From Chaetoderma sp. LZ-2023a (taxonomy: Eukaryota; Mollusca; Caudofoveata; Chaetodermatida; Chaetodermatidae), in assembly GCA_034401795.1 (NCBI GenBank), contig CM067359.1, forward strand, positions 149,152,068 to 149,216,067: 64,000 bases of DNA. Reading direction: 5' to 3'. The notes beneath the pieces are model-generated. The model ran no database searches and was not told the origin of the DNA. It saw only the letters and a list, made by a program, of their open reading frames with translations. This document shows positions 22,843 through 36,335 of this stretch, in pieces (position 1 is the first letter of the stretch; each line of letters starts with the position of its first letter). The translations under genes and the position numbers were made by a program.

Positions 22843-23115
22843 TGTAATGTCCATCAGAACTCATTCTCTCAATGGCCTAATTAACATTCAAACACGCACA
22901 CCCGACACTGCCGTCATCCTTAATTTAGAGACCCGCCCGTATCGACCCGTATGGAGATTAGCTCTTATTTTTATAGTCGTGTACTGCTTGCTGTAGTGAG
23001 AATGCTGGCAGATCAGTCTCTGTATCATAGCCGATTAGTAAAGTTGTCCTTTAATATCAGCGCTCATGTACCGAGTTTGTTCTAGAAATATAATAAGAAA
23101 CACACGATTATATCA
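22843..23115 (+). repeat. 3' LTR of Gypsy element 1
   Basis: 273 bp, TGTAATG to TATCA, followed by the TCGGT target duplication. Confidence 0.9.
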
Positions 23116-23634
23116 TCGGTGTAGCGATTTTTCCGAACGGAAAAGATTCCGTTGCGGAATTGAGCACATGTAACCTGGCAACGAAAGGGTAATCCAAGTA
23201 GTTAAAGCTGATGCATTGTCTAAAACTATAAAAACAAATTTGTCGAAAAAATGAGGAAATCAGTAATATTATAATTATTGTTAGATTGTTAGATTAGGCC
23301 AATGTATCATTTTGAATCTAGTCGTCAGTATCCACCTATTTTCGATCTACATCTCTCGCCTCCGTACACACACACATTTTGTAATGGTCTCAGTGGAAAG
23401 CTAGATATCAAAGAGAAAAAAATGTGTTGTCGCTTTTGAAAGAAATCTCACAATATCATCAATAAAAATTCAATAAAATAATACAATGGTACAGCGTGCA
23501 GGTAAATGGTACACGCGATATACATGCGGACCCGCTTTCCGTTCCATGTTCCGCATTCCGATTTCCGCACCCCGCGTGTCATGTAGACGCAGCTTAGCAC
23601 GTCACAGGTAGTGAGCATTGCTCTTAGTCTGGGT

Positions 23635-23830
23635 CCTCTTGCGTTGTGTAGCGTGGATCGTTCAGTTGGGTATGGGTTGACCTGGGTCAACCGGTTACGA
23701 AACAGCCCGATCTGAGATGTTAATTTGTAAGAATGCCTATTGCGCATGCGCGCCAATAAGAGATAGCATACCCACGCTGAACTGAGGGTGTGTTGAGTGG
23801 CATTCCTATGTATATAGGTACCTGTATTTC
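23635..23830 (-). repeat. Dispersed repeat, inverted copy of 36115-36325
   Basis: Its reverse complement shares GAATGCC, the block CAGCGTGGGTATGCTATCTC, TCTTATTGGCGCGCAT and GGGCTGTTTCGTAACCGG with the 36-kb copy, with indels between. It looks like a short interspersed element; no polymerase III boxes were identified. Confidence 0.65.
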
Positions 23831-24165
23831 GGGAATCCTTAATACTAGGCCCTTTTCATCCATCTTGGTGTGAATCATTACCAGGATTCGTTGCGAAAAA
23901 CGAATCCATTTGCAGAACTGAAATCGGTCCAGAAATGGCAGAGATATCAGAAACATAAAATTTTGGCCTTTTAATTCCTCTAAGTTGGTCTAGATAGCCA
24001 TCGCGCATATGTTGGTAGGGTGAAGGTAGCATGACCTCACGAACACGTGCTCCTCTCATGCTATTTCCCCTATGACGTGCGCAATGATTGGTTGAGCCCT
24101 GCTATGGTGATGGTGGATTGTCACCATATAGTATATAAGGAATCACACTGGCAATATTCCTCTTT
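23831..24165. other. Non-coding stretch
   Basis: No feature supported. Confidence 0.4.
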
Positions 24166-24865
24166 TCAGCCAATTTACAATCGTTGGAAACATAGACAAT
24201 CACCTTCACTCCTCGTTGCCTCTCTCCACCCAGGAGTATAAATGGGTACCAGTGTAAAAAACTGGAGAAGGTACCAATAATAGACTGAAATTAAACCAGC
24301 GTGAATGGAACCTGGAATCAATGACTCTATAGACGTCAATCAAACCAATAGCTTCTGTATTCCTTGGTACTTATTTTCATCTCTGTTCGGCCAACTGACG
24401 ATCGCTGGAAACATAGGCAATCTTCACCACTCCTCGTCGCCTCTCTCAAACCCAGGGGTATAAATGGGTACCAGTATAAATGCTGGGGGAGTTACCAATA
24501 ATAGACTGAAATAAACCGTCATAGAATGGCGTGAATGGGACCTGGAATCAGGGACTTGATGGACGCCAATTAAACCAATAACTTCTTCTGTATTCCTCAG
24601 TAGCCGAGCTGTGAAACCGGCGACCCCGGTTCACCCCGACCCTGGTTAAACAGGCTATTCAGCCAACTGACGATCGCTGGAAACAGGGAATCTCCTTCAC
24701 TCCTCGTTGCCTCTCTCCACCCAGGAGTATAAATGGGCACCAATGTAAAAGCTGGAGAAGTTACCAATAATAGACTGAAATAAAACCAGCCTAGAATGGT
24801 GTGAATAGGACCTGGAACCAGGGACTCGATGGACGCCAACCAAACCAATAACTTCGTATTCCTCA
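24166..24865 (+). repeat. Three tandem repeats of ~220-270 bp
   Basis: Units begin at about 24166, 24389 and 24659 with CAGCCAACTGACGATCGCTGG or close variants. Each continues through CCTCGTTGCCTCTCTCCACC, GTATAAATGGGTACCAG, ACCAATAATAGACTGAAAT and CCTGGAATCA. The second unit carries an extra ~50 bp (GTAGCCGAGCTGTGAAACCG onward). Divergence between units is a few per cent plus indels. The unit may itself be SINE-like, but no tRNA-type boxes are convincing. Confidence 0.8.
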
Positions 24866-25705
24866 GTCGGATCGGGGCATCTGCACAGTGCGGAAGACAT
24901 TCCAATAGTCTTACAATGCAGAGCTCGCCAACCGCAATCTATACCAACATAATCCGCACCAGCCGTCGAAACCGGGCTTGGAAGACGTGCTCGAAGGAAC
25001 GTCGCCAACGAAATTTGTGGAATCCCTTTTCATGTGTCAATAAAACAACTGAAAATCAGGTAGGCCCCCTCCACGGCCAACTAAATCGCCGGGACCTGCT
25101 GGTGACGCCGTCTCTTTTGGTCGATAACATCTGAATCATCATGTGAAACGATTGTCCTGTCCCTGCCGTACGATGCCAAAAGGTGATAAATAGAACTTTG
25201 AATGTATCGCATGCCTCTTCAATGTTTTGACCACTGTTTTATTGCAGATATTCTGCTAGCCGCCGCCACTGAGCTGGGCGGCGCTGATCGTCTTGTGCGG
25301 TAACTATTAAAACTTAGCCTAATAGAGGCAACTTCACCACTACACCAAGTTCTCGTGCGCAGCAAGTTTGACTGTATAACTTTTGTGTTATTATTTTGGT
25401 GCCAATGACCATGAAGCGCCAACTACATCGAATATACCACTGCTTCCAGAGTACCGCGCCAACTGACACCTGTGCCAACATGCGCTGATGACTAACAGGC
25501 GCCAACAAACTACTGTGCCATAAACGAACATGGCGCTGATGACTAGTAGGCGTTCATTTTTATTATAACATAGTTATTTTCTTTTATTTAACACTGATTA
25601 TAAGTAAGCGCAGTAGGCCAGCTTAACATCATTGTACTGTATATATCGTAACACAGCGCCCACCTTTTACACATTGTTTATTTTTCCTTTGCTAAGTTAA
25701 ATAGT
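24866..25705. other. Non-coding sequence
   Basis: Contains an AATAAA at about 25039 and some GCGCC-rich sequence around 25260-25550 with CGCCAAC words. Part could be a decayed 5' LTR of the next element, but I found no matching partner. Confidence 0.35.
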
Positions 25706-25818
<113 letters not shown>

Positions 25819-26518
25819 CCCCGCATCTCTTAAACTTATACTATATTAAACTTATACTATACTGCTTCATTAACTACTCTACGGTGGCTGGAAGAAGCCA
25901 ATTAGCTCCACACGCCTTCCAGGAAGGTCACAATAGTCTGGCATCCGCCGTAAATAGATACACTGCTTATTGGAACCTACACAACCTACACGACCAATGC
26001 GTTCACCATGTCAACCAATGTCGACCAATGGCCCACCCCTCATGCGCCATGGCCCGCATCTCCACCCACAAGAACTTCGTCTCCCCGCTACCCATCAGTA
26101 CCGTGGTACGAACAATGGAATGCAGATATGCTTACAAATCTCAGAAGCAGCACCCGCACACATCACACACAACGGCGTCGTCATTCTCCTGGACCACCAC
26201 CATATAGAGGAAGACCCACCCAGCAACCAGACCGACACAAATTCATCATCCTACAACAGCTAGGAAGTAAGCAGGATCATCATTATCAACCTACCACACA
26301 TAACTGCTCAGACGGGAATTCCACCCCCACCCACACACCCCACCCCACCCCACCCCACCCAACACTACCCTCAGAAACCAGGACCAGAGAAACTGCGTCC
26401 ACAGATACAGACCAACATCTGCATTCACTCCACTATCTCCCACGCCCACCTGGATTTGTGCCCATAGTTCCTTACCTTGGCACCGGCTGAGTGATCCTCC
26501 CACTTAGGCAGTAGGGGA

Positions 26519-27440
26519 TACGACTGGGCCAACTACAAGAGTCAGTTCGAAATCATAAGCCGCACAAACAGGTGGATGGGTCAGCAAATGGGAGAGTATC
26601 TGGCCGACAAACTGTCAGGGAAAGCCCTACAGGTACTGGCAGATATGGGGTCAGACCTCACACCTACAAACACAGAGTTGGAAAGCGCCTTGTCTGAAAG
26701 ATTCGGGGACACGGCCTTGGGAGAGACCAGCCATCTTCAATTGAAAAACCTGGGGATACGTGCAGAAGAAAACCTCTCAGAATTAGCTAGCCGCATCCGA
26801 CATCTCATCACAAGAGCATACCCCAGCACAAATCATGAGGGAGTGACACATTTCATCTTGATACTTTCATTGATGCTTTAAGCGGAGAACTGGCGCTTAA
26901 GGAAAAGCTGTTTCCTATGGAGCTTGGAAACTTACAAACACTGACTGCAACAGCAGTGCAGATAGAGAACTTTCTTGAAAGAGAAAAGAACACTCACCAC
27001 CAACTACACCCTATCAATTAGTTGAATGACGCCAAACTTCTGAGTGCCACATACATCACACAGACAACAACCACTACAGACACAAGCACAGCACCGCAAC
27101 AAGAACACCCCACCCCATAGAGAAGATCACATGCCTATTGGAAGAGGGTGTGGTCTGTCCCATCGTGGAGACCACAAAAACGCCCCAGGATGTGGGAACC
27201 AGCACAGCAACAGCAATAGACAAGCTACACATGACAGATTAGAAGACGTCACTAAGCAGATCTCCGCACTCACTAATCTAGTCACGACACTCAGCACCGC
27301 AGTTGCAACACATCAGACTACATGACCGCCACCAAGCAGCAACGTGTCAAATACATAGCCACCCAACACATGTTTTGGATGTGGTCAGATAGGCCATTGG
27401 AAGGAGCGGTGTCCAAACCATCCCATTCCACCACACCAGC
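26519..27440 (+). pseudogene. gag of Gypsy element 2 (capsid and zinc knuckle)
   Basis: A capsid-like segment (MGEYLADKLSGKALQVLADM, ELESALSERFGD, ENLSELASRIRHLITRAYPS) starts near 26576 and breaks at 26881. A CCHC knuckle CFGCGQIGHWKERC is at 27371-27412. The Pro/Thr/Gln-rich spacer between them has several shifts. Confidence 0.75.
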
Positions 27441-28299
27441 AACTGATCGTTGAACACCGCAGCTTGAGCATCCATTAAACTAGAACGGGCACAGATTAGA
27501 GAGTCACTTCAGTGCCCCCTCCTGAAATCCGGCTCAACTACGGTCCATCAACAACAACGACAGGTGGATACACCAACAACAACTGCTAAGACTACCTCAA
27601 CGATGTCAAACATTGCACGAAAACCAGATTCACACAAGCTGGAGCCTACGATGCGCACCACATCTGCAGCTCCAACAATACCTCCCTCTGTGAAAAGTTA
27701 TGACCCCACAATAACCGCACCTACTAAACCCTCTTTCCTATGTAAAACGGCAGTGGTTGGTTATAACACCTCCACTGAAACAACGTTTATTCAAGCACCA
27801 CATCCCACAGCCATGGCACTTGACACATGCTGCCCCCTGGTGGTATGCGATCCACACCTACCTTCATCATCATCTCCAGCACCCAGCAGCAGTTGTAGTG
27901 ATACAGATGGAAACCATCACTCCGCATCATGGATCCTCAAAAGAAACCCCAACACACATAAAAAAACGGCATTGTTTCTTTTGGGCGTCACACAAACATC
28001 CCATGATGTGCTGCTCCTAATGGCTAGCTCAGGTAGGAAAATGTTCGCACCATTCCAGTCCAATCCAAATTGCTGTGTACACAAATTCACAGTACCCGCC
28101 ACCAGCTTCAGACATAGCATCACTGCTACCCCCAGCTTCATCGGTGCCCACACAAAATCAGCAGCAGCGAAGACGAGCTGGTCTTTTCCTTACTCAGCCA
28201 CCCATCAAGCTCACGGGAACCATAGAGAAACAGGCCATCTACATACATGGCCCCAGCGCAGCAAAGGAGACTCCGCACACAACAATATTGGAGACTATC

Positions 28300-28900
28300 C
28301 CGCAAGCACACCGTAAAGTCATCTATAAGTGTGCCTGCTTGTTCGGTGGCCATGGTTGACACTGGAGCTTCCATTACCGTTTTAAGAAGCATCTCTGTGA
28401 GGGAATCCCACCTCATTGGAGACCGCCCCTTATGTCTTCAAACCTATTTTTGCAAACAACCACCAGAGCTGACGTTCCGGTGGCTGGTGTTGTAAACATC
28501 GTAATACAGATAGAGGAGATGCAATTCATTCAGCGAGTTGTCATCGCTTCTATCTAAAAAGGAGCTCTATTAGGTTCTGATTTTCTCAGCGCCAGTGAAG
28601 CCGCCATTCACTGCAGACAACAGGAATTAGACATACACGGCCGTTGCATACCTCTTGGACCAGAATCATCACTGTATGCCGACACATGTGTGGTGATTTT
28701 AGCTTCCACAGCAACAGTTGAGCCAGGACAGGAGGGAATTCTATGGGCCACCACACCACAGATAGAAGATAACACACACATAGCCATGCTGGAACCCGAC
28801 CCTGAATACATCATCGCCTCCCAATGCACGAGTCCACGGATGATAGTGGACACCATCAACAAAAATCACATACCGTTTCGGGTATTCAATTGAACAGCCG
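28300..28900 (+). pseudogene. Aspartic protease region of Gypsy element 2
   Basis: ACSVAMVDTGASITVLRSIS near 28339-28390 carries the DTGAS catalytic motif. A G-x-LLGSDF-like stretch near 28565-28600 (in another frame) marks the C-terminal part. Frameshifts on both sides. Confidence 0.7.
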
Positions 28901-29199
28901 ATCCTATAATGCTTGTCCCAGGCATTCGCTGTGGCCATTTGGTGGACGTGATTTCACTGAAAACAGTTCCCACTACAACTACAACAACAGCAGCTTCTGA
29001 TGACAGCATACCAGAACATTTGCATGACCTATATTTGCATGCCACAGTTGGACTAACGCAATCTCACAAACCTGATGTATGGCATATCCTGTTTAAAAAC
29101 CAAGAGAGCTTTTCCGCAGAGGATAAATACCTAGGAGAAACTCACCTCGTGCATTACTCCAATAATACCGGAACAACCAACCTGTGCACCAGCTGGTAC

Positions 29200-30560
29200 A
29201 TCATCTTCCCATACATAAAGAGACAGAAGCACCCCAACAGGTGAACGACATTTTGCGGACAGGCATAATAGAGCCTTCAGCATCCCCCTGGGCCAGTCCC
29301 ATAGCACTTGCAGGCAAGAAAGATGGAACTTTGCAGTTTTGCATTGACTACCGCCACCTTAATGGTCTAAGCATCAAGGAACCATATCCGTTACCCCGGA
29401 TAGATCAGGCGTTAGATTCGTTGTCCGGAGCCGAATGGTTCTGTACACTTGACCTGGCAAGCGGATACTGGCAGGTAGCTTTGGATGAGGCTGATAGGGA
29501 GAAGACCGTATTCGTCTGTAGGGACGGTCTTTTACAATTCCACAAGATGCGTTACGGCATATGCAATGCTCCAGGAACATTCGAGCATCTCATTGAGCAG
29601 CTATTAACTACCCTGCAATGGGAGACCTGTCTCCATTACATCGACGACGTTATCATTGGGTATTCGTTTTCGCAGACTCTGTCCAATCTGGACAAATTTC
29701 TACTGCAGCTTCGAACAACCAACCTCAACCTCAAACCCAAGAAGTGTCATTTCTTCAGGCAAAGTGTCAAGTTCCTCAGACATGTGATATCTGCAGATGG
29801 AGTGGCCGTGCAACCTACACAAACACAGGCAGTGGCAGACTGGCAGACACCAACTTCCGTAATAAATACACACAGTTCCTTGGGCTCTGCTAGTACTATC
29901 GCCGATACATCTGCCACTTCAGTGAGATTGCGTCTCCCCGGTTCCAAATCACTGAAAAGGATCTCCCCTTTGAGTGGACGAGTGAGTGTGAGGTTGCCTT
30001 CAGGGCGTTGAAGGACCTGTTAAGAATCGCACCTAATCTTGCTCATCCTAACCCTAACGTTGATTTCATCTTAGACACTGATGCGTCTGCTTATGCAATA
30101 GGCACTGTTCTATCTCAGGTCAAAGAATATGGAACAGAGCAGGTACTGAGTTATGGTCCGCATACTCTTAATAAGATGGAGAAACATTACGTAACCACTA
30201 AGCAAGAGTTATTAGCTGTGGTGTACTTTGTTAAGTACTACAAACACCTTCTGTATGGACGCCCGTTTACACTACCTACAGACTATGCCTCACTATGCTG
30301 GCTCAGAAACCTAAAAAATCCGGAGGGACAGGTAGTGCCGTGGCAGGAATCTCGGCAGGCCTTTAACTTCAATGTTGTTCATAGACCCGGAAAGATGCAT
30401 GGAAATGCCAATGCCATGAGCAGAATCGGGTTCGAGGATGAACAAGAAGTGGCCACCACCATGACACATACAACACCTCCAGCTCCCATATTCCCAGAAC
30501 TGTGGTGCGCAGACTGGCATGTGGAGAAGCTCGCTCATGAACAAACAACAGACGCGCAGA
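29200..30560 (+). pseudogene. Reverse transcriptase and RNase H of Gypsy element 2
   Basis: Reverse transcriptase: GIIEPSASPWASPIALAGKK, FCIDYRHLNGLSIKEPYPLP, WFCTLDLASGYWQVALDEAD, a YIDD catalytic box at 29637-29648 and NLNLKPKKCHFF. A shift near 29860-30008 precedes RNase H: FILDTDASAYAIGTVLSQ, YVTTKQELLAVVYFVKYYKH, then FNFNVVHRPGKMHGNANAMS. Family-typical catalytic residues remain, but the reading is split into at least two frames. Confidence 0.85.
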
Positions 30561-30561
30561 C

Positions 30562-31640
30562 ATGAGGAATATATGCGTGGATCCAGGAGGGGATCCGATG
30601 GCTAAGTATTATTATCAGAGGTTTTGGGAGTGCCATATGTACAATGACATTCGCTACATGAATAACCGAATAATAATTCCTGAGTGTTATAAGATCATAA
30701 TACTTGAACAGTTGCATGACAATGCTGGTCAGTTAATCATGGAGAGAATGATAGAGCAGATCAAACAGAGATTCCACTGGATTGGGATTCGTGATAGTAT
30801 CAAGGCGTGGGTCACCAAATGTGTCCCCTGTCAAAGACGCACTGTTGGCCAGCACCACACTGCACCATTACAAATTAAAATTGTGAGTGCACCATGGGAG
30901 TGAGTGGCTATTGTTGTGCTCGGTCCCTTCAATACGACGGATGAAGGAAACAAATACATCCTCGTCCTGCAAGATTATTTTACGAAGTGGGTAGAAGCAT
31001 TCACTTTAACAGACCAAGAGGCATCCACAGTGGCAGAGGTTCTGTCCAGCAATGTGTTCTGCCATATTGGAATGCCCTCTGAGTTACATTCCGACCAAGG
31101 TAGTAATTTTGAGAGCCTGTTGATCTCTGAGCTCTGCAAAATGTTTCACATAATCAAATCTAGAACAACACCATATCATCCGTATGGAGACGGGATGGTA
31201 GAGACGTTCAATAGAACTCTTAATGTTAGGCTGTGAATTAACCTTAACCACGGATCTGCCCATGCCTAGGATTCTAGGGGAGAAGAATTCACCATCTCTC
31301 TACATAGAGCTCATGCGACAAAGGATGGAACAGGCCCATGAGCTAGTGAGAGAAACTCTCTCCACTGTACATCGGCGACAGAAAACCTGGCATGACCGGC
31401 CTGTACATGGAGCCTCATATGAGGTCGGAAGAATGGTTTGGGTTCATGATACACAATGTTCTGCAGACATGCCGAGTAAACTGAGTTACCAGTGGAAAGG
31501 CCCCTATGTGGTAGTAGGTAAGATGTTGGAAGCATCCGCGCCTTGGATGGCATGCCCTCAGTCATCCACTTTAATCGTCTTAAACCTTGTGTTAGCAAAG
31601 AACCAGTGCCAGAGCTCGGACTGGGCGATAACATAATGCT
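30562..31640 (+). pseudogene. Integrase of Gypsy element 2
   Basis: N-terminal zinc finger: LHDNAGQL...CVPCQRR. The two Cys are present, but the second His position reads Gln. A TGA at 30901-30903 interrupts the frame before the core, which carries all three acidic motifs: Asp in VLQDYFTKWVEAF, Asp in HSDQGSNFES and Glu in MVETFNRTL. After a shift near 31230 the C-terminal part reads VGRMVWVHD and KLSYQWKGPYVVV. Remaining bases to about 32225 show no further clear domain. Confidence 0.8.
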
Positions 31641-32225
31641 GGTACCCATACCGATATATCTATGGAAACAGGTATTCCCGACGTTAGTGTAGAGCACCGC
31701 CATGCCGGTTCAGCCCCTCTCCTACCAAGCCAGGATTTGGGTGAACATACGGCTAATTCTGAGGACGATGACGAGACACGTACTCACCCTCTCCCTCCAC
31801 AGAGCGGTTTACCAGGTCTGGGAAGTCGAATCTGAACACGTTCACTTTTGTACTGTCCAAGAGGAAGGATGGAAGAGTTGTTCCACCGACTTCTTCCCAT
31901 TCGTACCCACTTCATGCTTTTACCCCAATTATAGAGTTGCCACAAGCGGAGGCTGAGGATGCCCCAATCCATGCCTCTGGCAGGGTCGAACGTGTAATAA
32001 ATAGCATGTGCAGAGGCTTGATGAGGCCTTGGCCTGTTACTGACACCAGGAAAACCGTACAGCTTGGAGCAACCACATTCTACGCCCCAAAAATGCCGGA
32101 CCCATTTGCTCTAAGTACCTCTGTCCCACCTTCGACCATTACAGAGAGAATGCATTCAATGTCCGGTAAGGTTGTCACCACAAGCACCTCAGTGCCCCGC
32201 CCCAAAACTGCAATAAAACTTTGAC

Positions 32226-33617
<1,392 letters not shown>

Positions 33618-33944
33618 ATGTCGCTTGCAGAAGATCTTGGCTTATCTGACAGCTCGGCAGAAGAACCAGAAGAAACACAGATGAGCACGGTGAAGAGATT
33701 TCTGTGTACTTCATTATTATACAATGGACAGCTGTGTAAACGCAAATTTTCTCAAAACTCGGACTTGAAATTACATGTCAACCAAGGCCATCTACTTCAG
33801 TGCACATATTTTTCGGACTGCAAGTACTTATTTTCAGCTCCACGGTATGGAGTTACGCACGCATTAACGTCCAAACATCGTGTGTTAGTAGTTAATTTTC
33901 AAACCAGAGAGCAGGACGAGCCAGTTGACATTGTTGCTCTGTGA
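33618..33944 (+). CDS. Unrecognised 108-aa protein with Cys/His pattern
   Basis: The open frame starts with an acidic Ser/Glu-rich segment (LGLSDSSAEEPEETQ) followed by CTSLLYNGQLCKRKFSQNSD and LKLHVNQGHLLQCTYFSDCK with a later SKH. The C...C...H...H spacing resembles a C2H2-type zinc finger, so it may bind nucleic acid. It stands 24 bp before the next ORF on the same strand. It could be the first ORF of an unrecognised retroelement or a retrocopy of a host gene; no intron signals were noticed. Function unknown. Confidence 0.45.
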   Translation: MSLAEDLGLSDSSAEEPEETQMSTVKRFLCTSLLYNGQLCKRKFSQNSDLKLHVNQGHLLQCTYFSDCKYLFSAPRYGVTHALTSKHRVLVVNFQTREQDEPVDIVAL

Positions 33945-33968
33945 TTAGAACCCCACCTACCTAGTAAA

Positions 33969-34364
33969 GTGATTCCAACTGGGAAGATGGCCAAAACCAA
34001 ACATACTAAGAGACGCCAACCCTACTCACCGCATTCCAAAACAAAATCCGCATCCGCACCAGCAACCACTTCAGAAGTCGCCACCACAGCAGCAGTCATC
34101 ACACCAGCAGCACCAACAACGACAGCACTGCCAGCACCCTCAGTTCCGACCACAGCAACTTCCTCAATCATCAAACCAGCTTCACTCGTGCTTTCACTAA
34201 CATTACCTGACATTTCCGACAGTTCAGCATCGTCACCGGACTTAAGCATTGACGAGGAAGCAGCCAAGGAGATCTGCACCACGACAACACCATCGGCAGC
34301 ACCATCTACACAGCAGTCACCATCACAAGCAACGCAACTAGGACACACCACACCGCATCCATAA
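33969..34364 (+). CDS. Unrecognised Ala/Thr/Ser/Pro-rich protein (131 aa)
   Basis: Begins with a basic patch (KTKHTKRRQPYSPHSKTK) and continues with a low-complexity Ala/Thr/Pro/Ser region and a short acidic segment (DISDSSASSPDLSIDEEAAK). Downstream, in another frame, KCLQCRSGGREIAKRGTLLF around 34510-34565 might be its lost continuation. Composition suggests a disordered linker or an ORF1-type protein of a retroelement. Low complexity limits confidence that it is a gene. Confidence 0.3.
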   Translation: MIPTGKMAKTKHTKRRQPYSPHSKTKSASAPATTSEVATTAAVITPAAPTTTALPAPSVPTTATSSIIKPASLVLSLTLPDISDSSASSPDLSIDEEAAKEICTTTTPSAAPSTQQSPSQATQLGHTTPHP

Positions 34365-36114
34365 ACCCTGCCATCTGCAAGGCCACTACACTGGACAAAG
34401 CGTACTCTGGGAAACGATGCATCGCGCACCAACCAGACATCCGAGCAGTGCCACAGGACACTCAGCACAGCAACCGCCACCACCGCATCGCGGGCCTCCA
34501 TCACAGGAAAATGCCTACAATGCCGAAGTGGAGGAAGAGAGATTGCAAAAAGGGGCACTCTCTTGTTCAAACCAAATTATGTAAAGGAGTCAACCTAGTG
34601 AAATTATAAGTTTAATGTGATGCACAATGGATTATGTGAAGATGGAGTGGATGATTTCCACAGGGTTCAACACCGTCATCTTAGTTAAGGTCATAAATAC
34701 TGTATTGGTAGTTGCCACTTTATGTATGCGTCCTTCTGCTAGATCTTATACTAACATTTAGTTTTTGGGTCCAGATCTAAGTTAAGCCACAAATGGCAGT
34801 GTAAGCTAACAATCTTCAACATACATGTCCGACGGGCGAGAATGTTCACCGACCATATGGGTTCCCTACTGAACACCCCCCCCCTCAGTTAGACAGGATG
34901 CGGAAATATCATGAGTTGAAAGCTCTTGAATCATATAATGATCACGTCACCGTCGCATCACGATCACGTGTAACAGCACAGGGACAAGACAGTACATAAG
35001 CGTTGAAAAGCACATATAAGTTTAGGGTGGGGAGAAAGAGGCAGCTATCCAACTTTAGCGACCTTCCCATGAGGGCGTGGTGGGTTCTAAGACCGAACCC
35101 AGTCACTTGTAGGGTTAGATGGAGAGCTGAGTCCTGTCTGTCACCAGTGTAACGGCGTGGATCATATGAGATCTGCACCCGGGGAACTAACATTTACCTG
35201 TCGTTAGGGTTATATAATTTCGCCCAGAGAAGCACTGCAGGCCAGCAACTATAATATTTTCGCAGTGCTTCCTACTTTGGCGGGGTTTTCTAACTAACTA
35301 GTATCCGAAGATACAGGGGGAGGTGTATGCGGTCATCGTCGCTCTATTTCTAACCACTCTGAAACCCCAGTAGTTCCAAAGTCAGCTCTAAATAACATGA
35401 CGGGGGAAAGTCCAAACAATTAATAAGACCGGAGGCTGGGGGAGTGTCGACAGAGACAATTACTCATATAATGGAGGCCCTAAGGCAGGTGATCAATTTA
35501 TACAATCTAGCTGCTGTGCGGTATTACATATCCCCTACTCCCGGAAAAGAGACAAACACAAACTGACTCCGACCGAGTAATCGTCCATACGACTATAAAC
35601 CTATCCTATTGAACTAAAATAGTTCAGGCTTAGTCGACCGCATGACATCTTCGCACAATGAGAATATGATCAGTGACCTCAGTGAAAAAGTGGTGCAGTT
35701 GTTGTTGCTGGATTGTGTAGCCTAGCGAACTGCGGTTCCAATGTTTTTTGTATAAAATAAGCCAAACATATGACTAGGATGGCGACTGCCATTATTTATC
35801 ACACAACAGTAAATAGAATGTCACACTACCTTGACGGTGCTTATGGGCACAAAATAAGAATAATATATGCATTATAATAATAAACTATAAAACTGCGATC
35901 TTAAGTGACCGATAGGTACCTATTAGTCATTGGTACAAAAAAAGTTCTAGAGTCACCGTAGTTGAAGGGTAACATGTTTGGAACGCGAGATGGCATGATG
36001 TGGAAGTTAGCTGCCACCAAAAACTGTGGGCAAACTGTCTGATGTGGCTCACTCTCAGGAATAGTGCAGAAGAATGTTTGCAGAAGCGGATGACTATAGA
36101 TGTAATTATATACA
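34365..36114. other. Non-coding sequence
   Basis: A CCGACGGGCGAGAATGTTCA string at about 34830 looks like a polypurine tract next to an LTR start, but no second LTR was found. A 9-C run lies at 34879. An imperfect inverted pair GAAGCACTGC / GCAGTGCTTC occurs at about 35230-35271. No exon recognised. Confidence 0.35.
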
Positions 36115-36325
36115 TTATAAGAATGCCAATCCCCACACTCTCAGTGCAGCGTGGGTAGGCTATCTCTTATTGGCGCGCATGAGAGATATGCATTATTACG
36201 GACACTCTCTACTGTGGCTACACGCGCTGGCCTATAGAACCTACGGGGGCGTGGCTGCAGCATGTCAGACTGGGTTGTTTCGTAGCCGGCTAACCTGGGC
36301 CGGTTCGTACCCGACTGAAAGATTC
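36115..36325 (+). repeat. Dispersed repeat, partner of 23635-23830
   Basis: Shares AGCGTGGGTAGGCTATCTCT, TATTGGCGCGCAT and GGGTTGTTTCGTAGCCGGCT with the other copy. Confidence 0.65.
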
Positions 36326-36335
36326 GGCCTACAGG

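Larger units (their letters stand above)
18379..23115 (+). mobile_element. Ty3/Gypsy LTR retrotransposon with internal integrase deletion
   Basis: LTRs at 18379-18649 and 22843-23115 begin TGTAATGTCC and end CA. They are flanked by the 5-bp duplication TCGGT (18374-18378 and 23116-23120). A primer-binding-like TGGCGACGAGTG follows the left LTR and a GGAGGGA polypurine tract precedes the right one. Inside are gag, protease, reverse transcriptase and RNase H, but the integrase zinc-binding and catalytic parts are missing. At 4.74 kb it is short for the group. Confidence 0.92.
18206..23599. mobile_element. hAT-like MITE (about 650 bp) split by a Gypsy insertion
   Basis: The outer flanks carry an 8-bp direct repeat, CGTCACAG, at 18198-18205 and 23600-23607. 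The ends are inverted repeats with indels: CTCGCTAAAGCTGC...CACGCGG on the left, and the complement of ...CGCGTGTCATGTAGACGCAG on the right. Removing the Gypsy element leaves roughly 650 bp rich in CGGAA words near both ends. An 8-bp duplication, short inverted ends and subterminal repeats are hAT characters. No transposase is present, so it was mobilised in trans. Confidence 0.75.
25870..32225 (+). mobile_element. Second Ty3/Gypsy retrotransposon, decayed, LTRs not identified
   Basis: Gag, protease, reverse transcriptase, RNase H and integrase remnants follow in Gypsy order on the plus strand. I could not find a direct repeat pair serving as LTRs, so the limits are approximate. The whole is older than element 1, judged by the density of shifts. 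Confidence 0.75.

Noticed and set aside
24597-25008. Overlapping ~100-codon frames in the tandem repeat region.
   Set aside because: They change with each repeat unit and follow no coding pattern.
34830-34900. Possible LTR start after a polypurine-like tract.
   Set aside because: No second copy of the presumed LTR was found upstream or downstream in the window.
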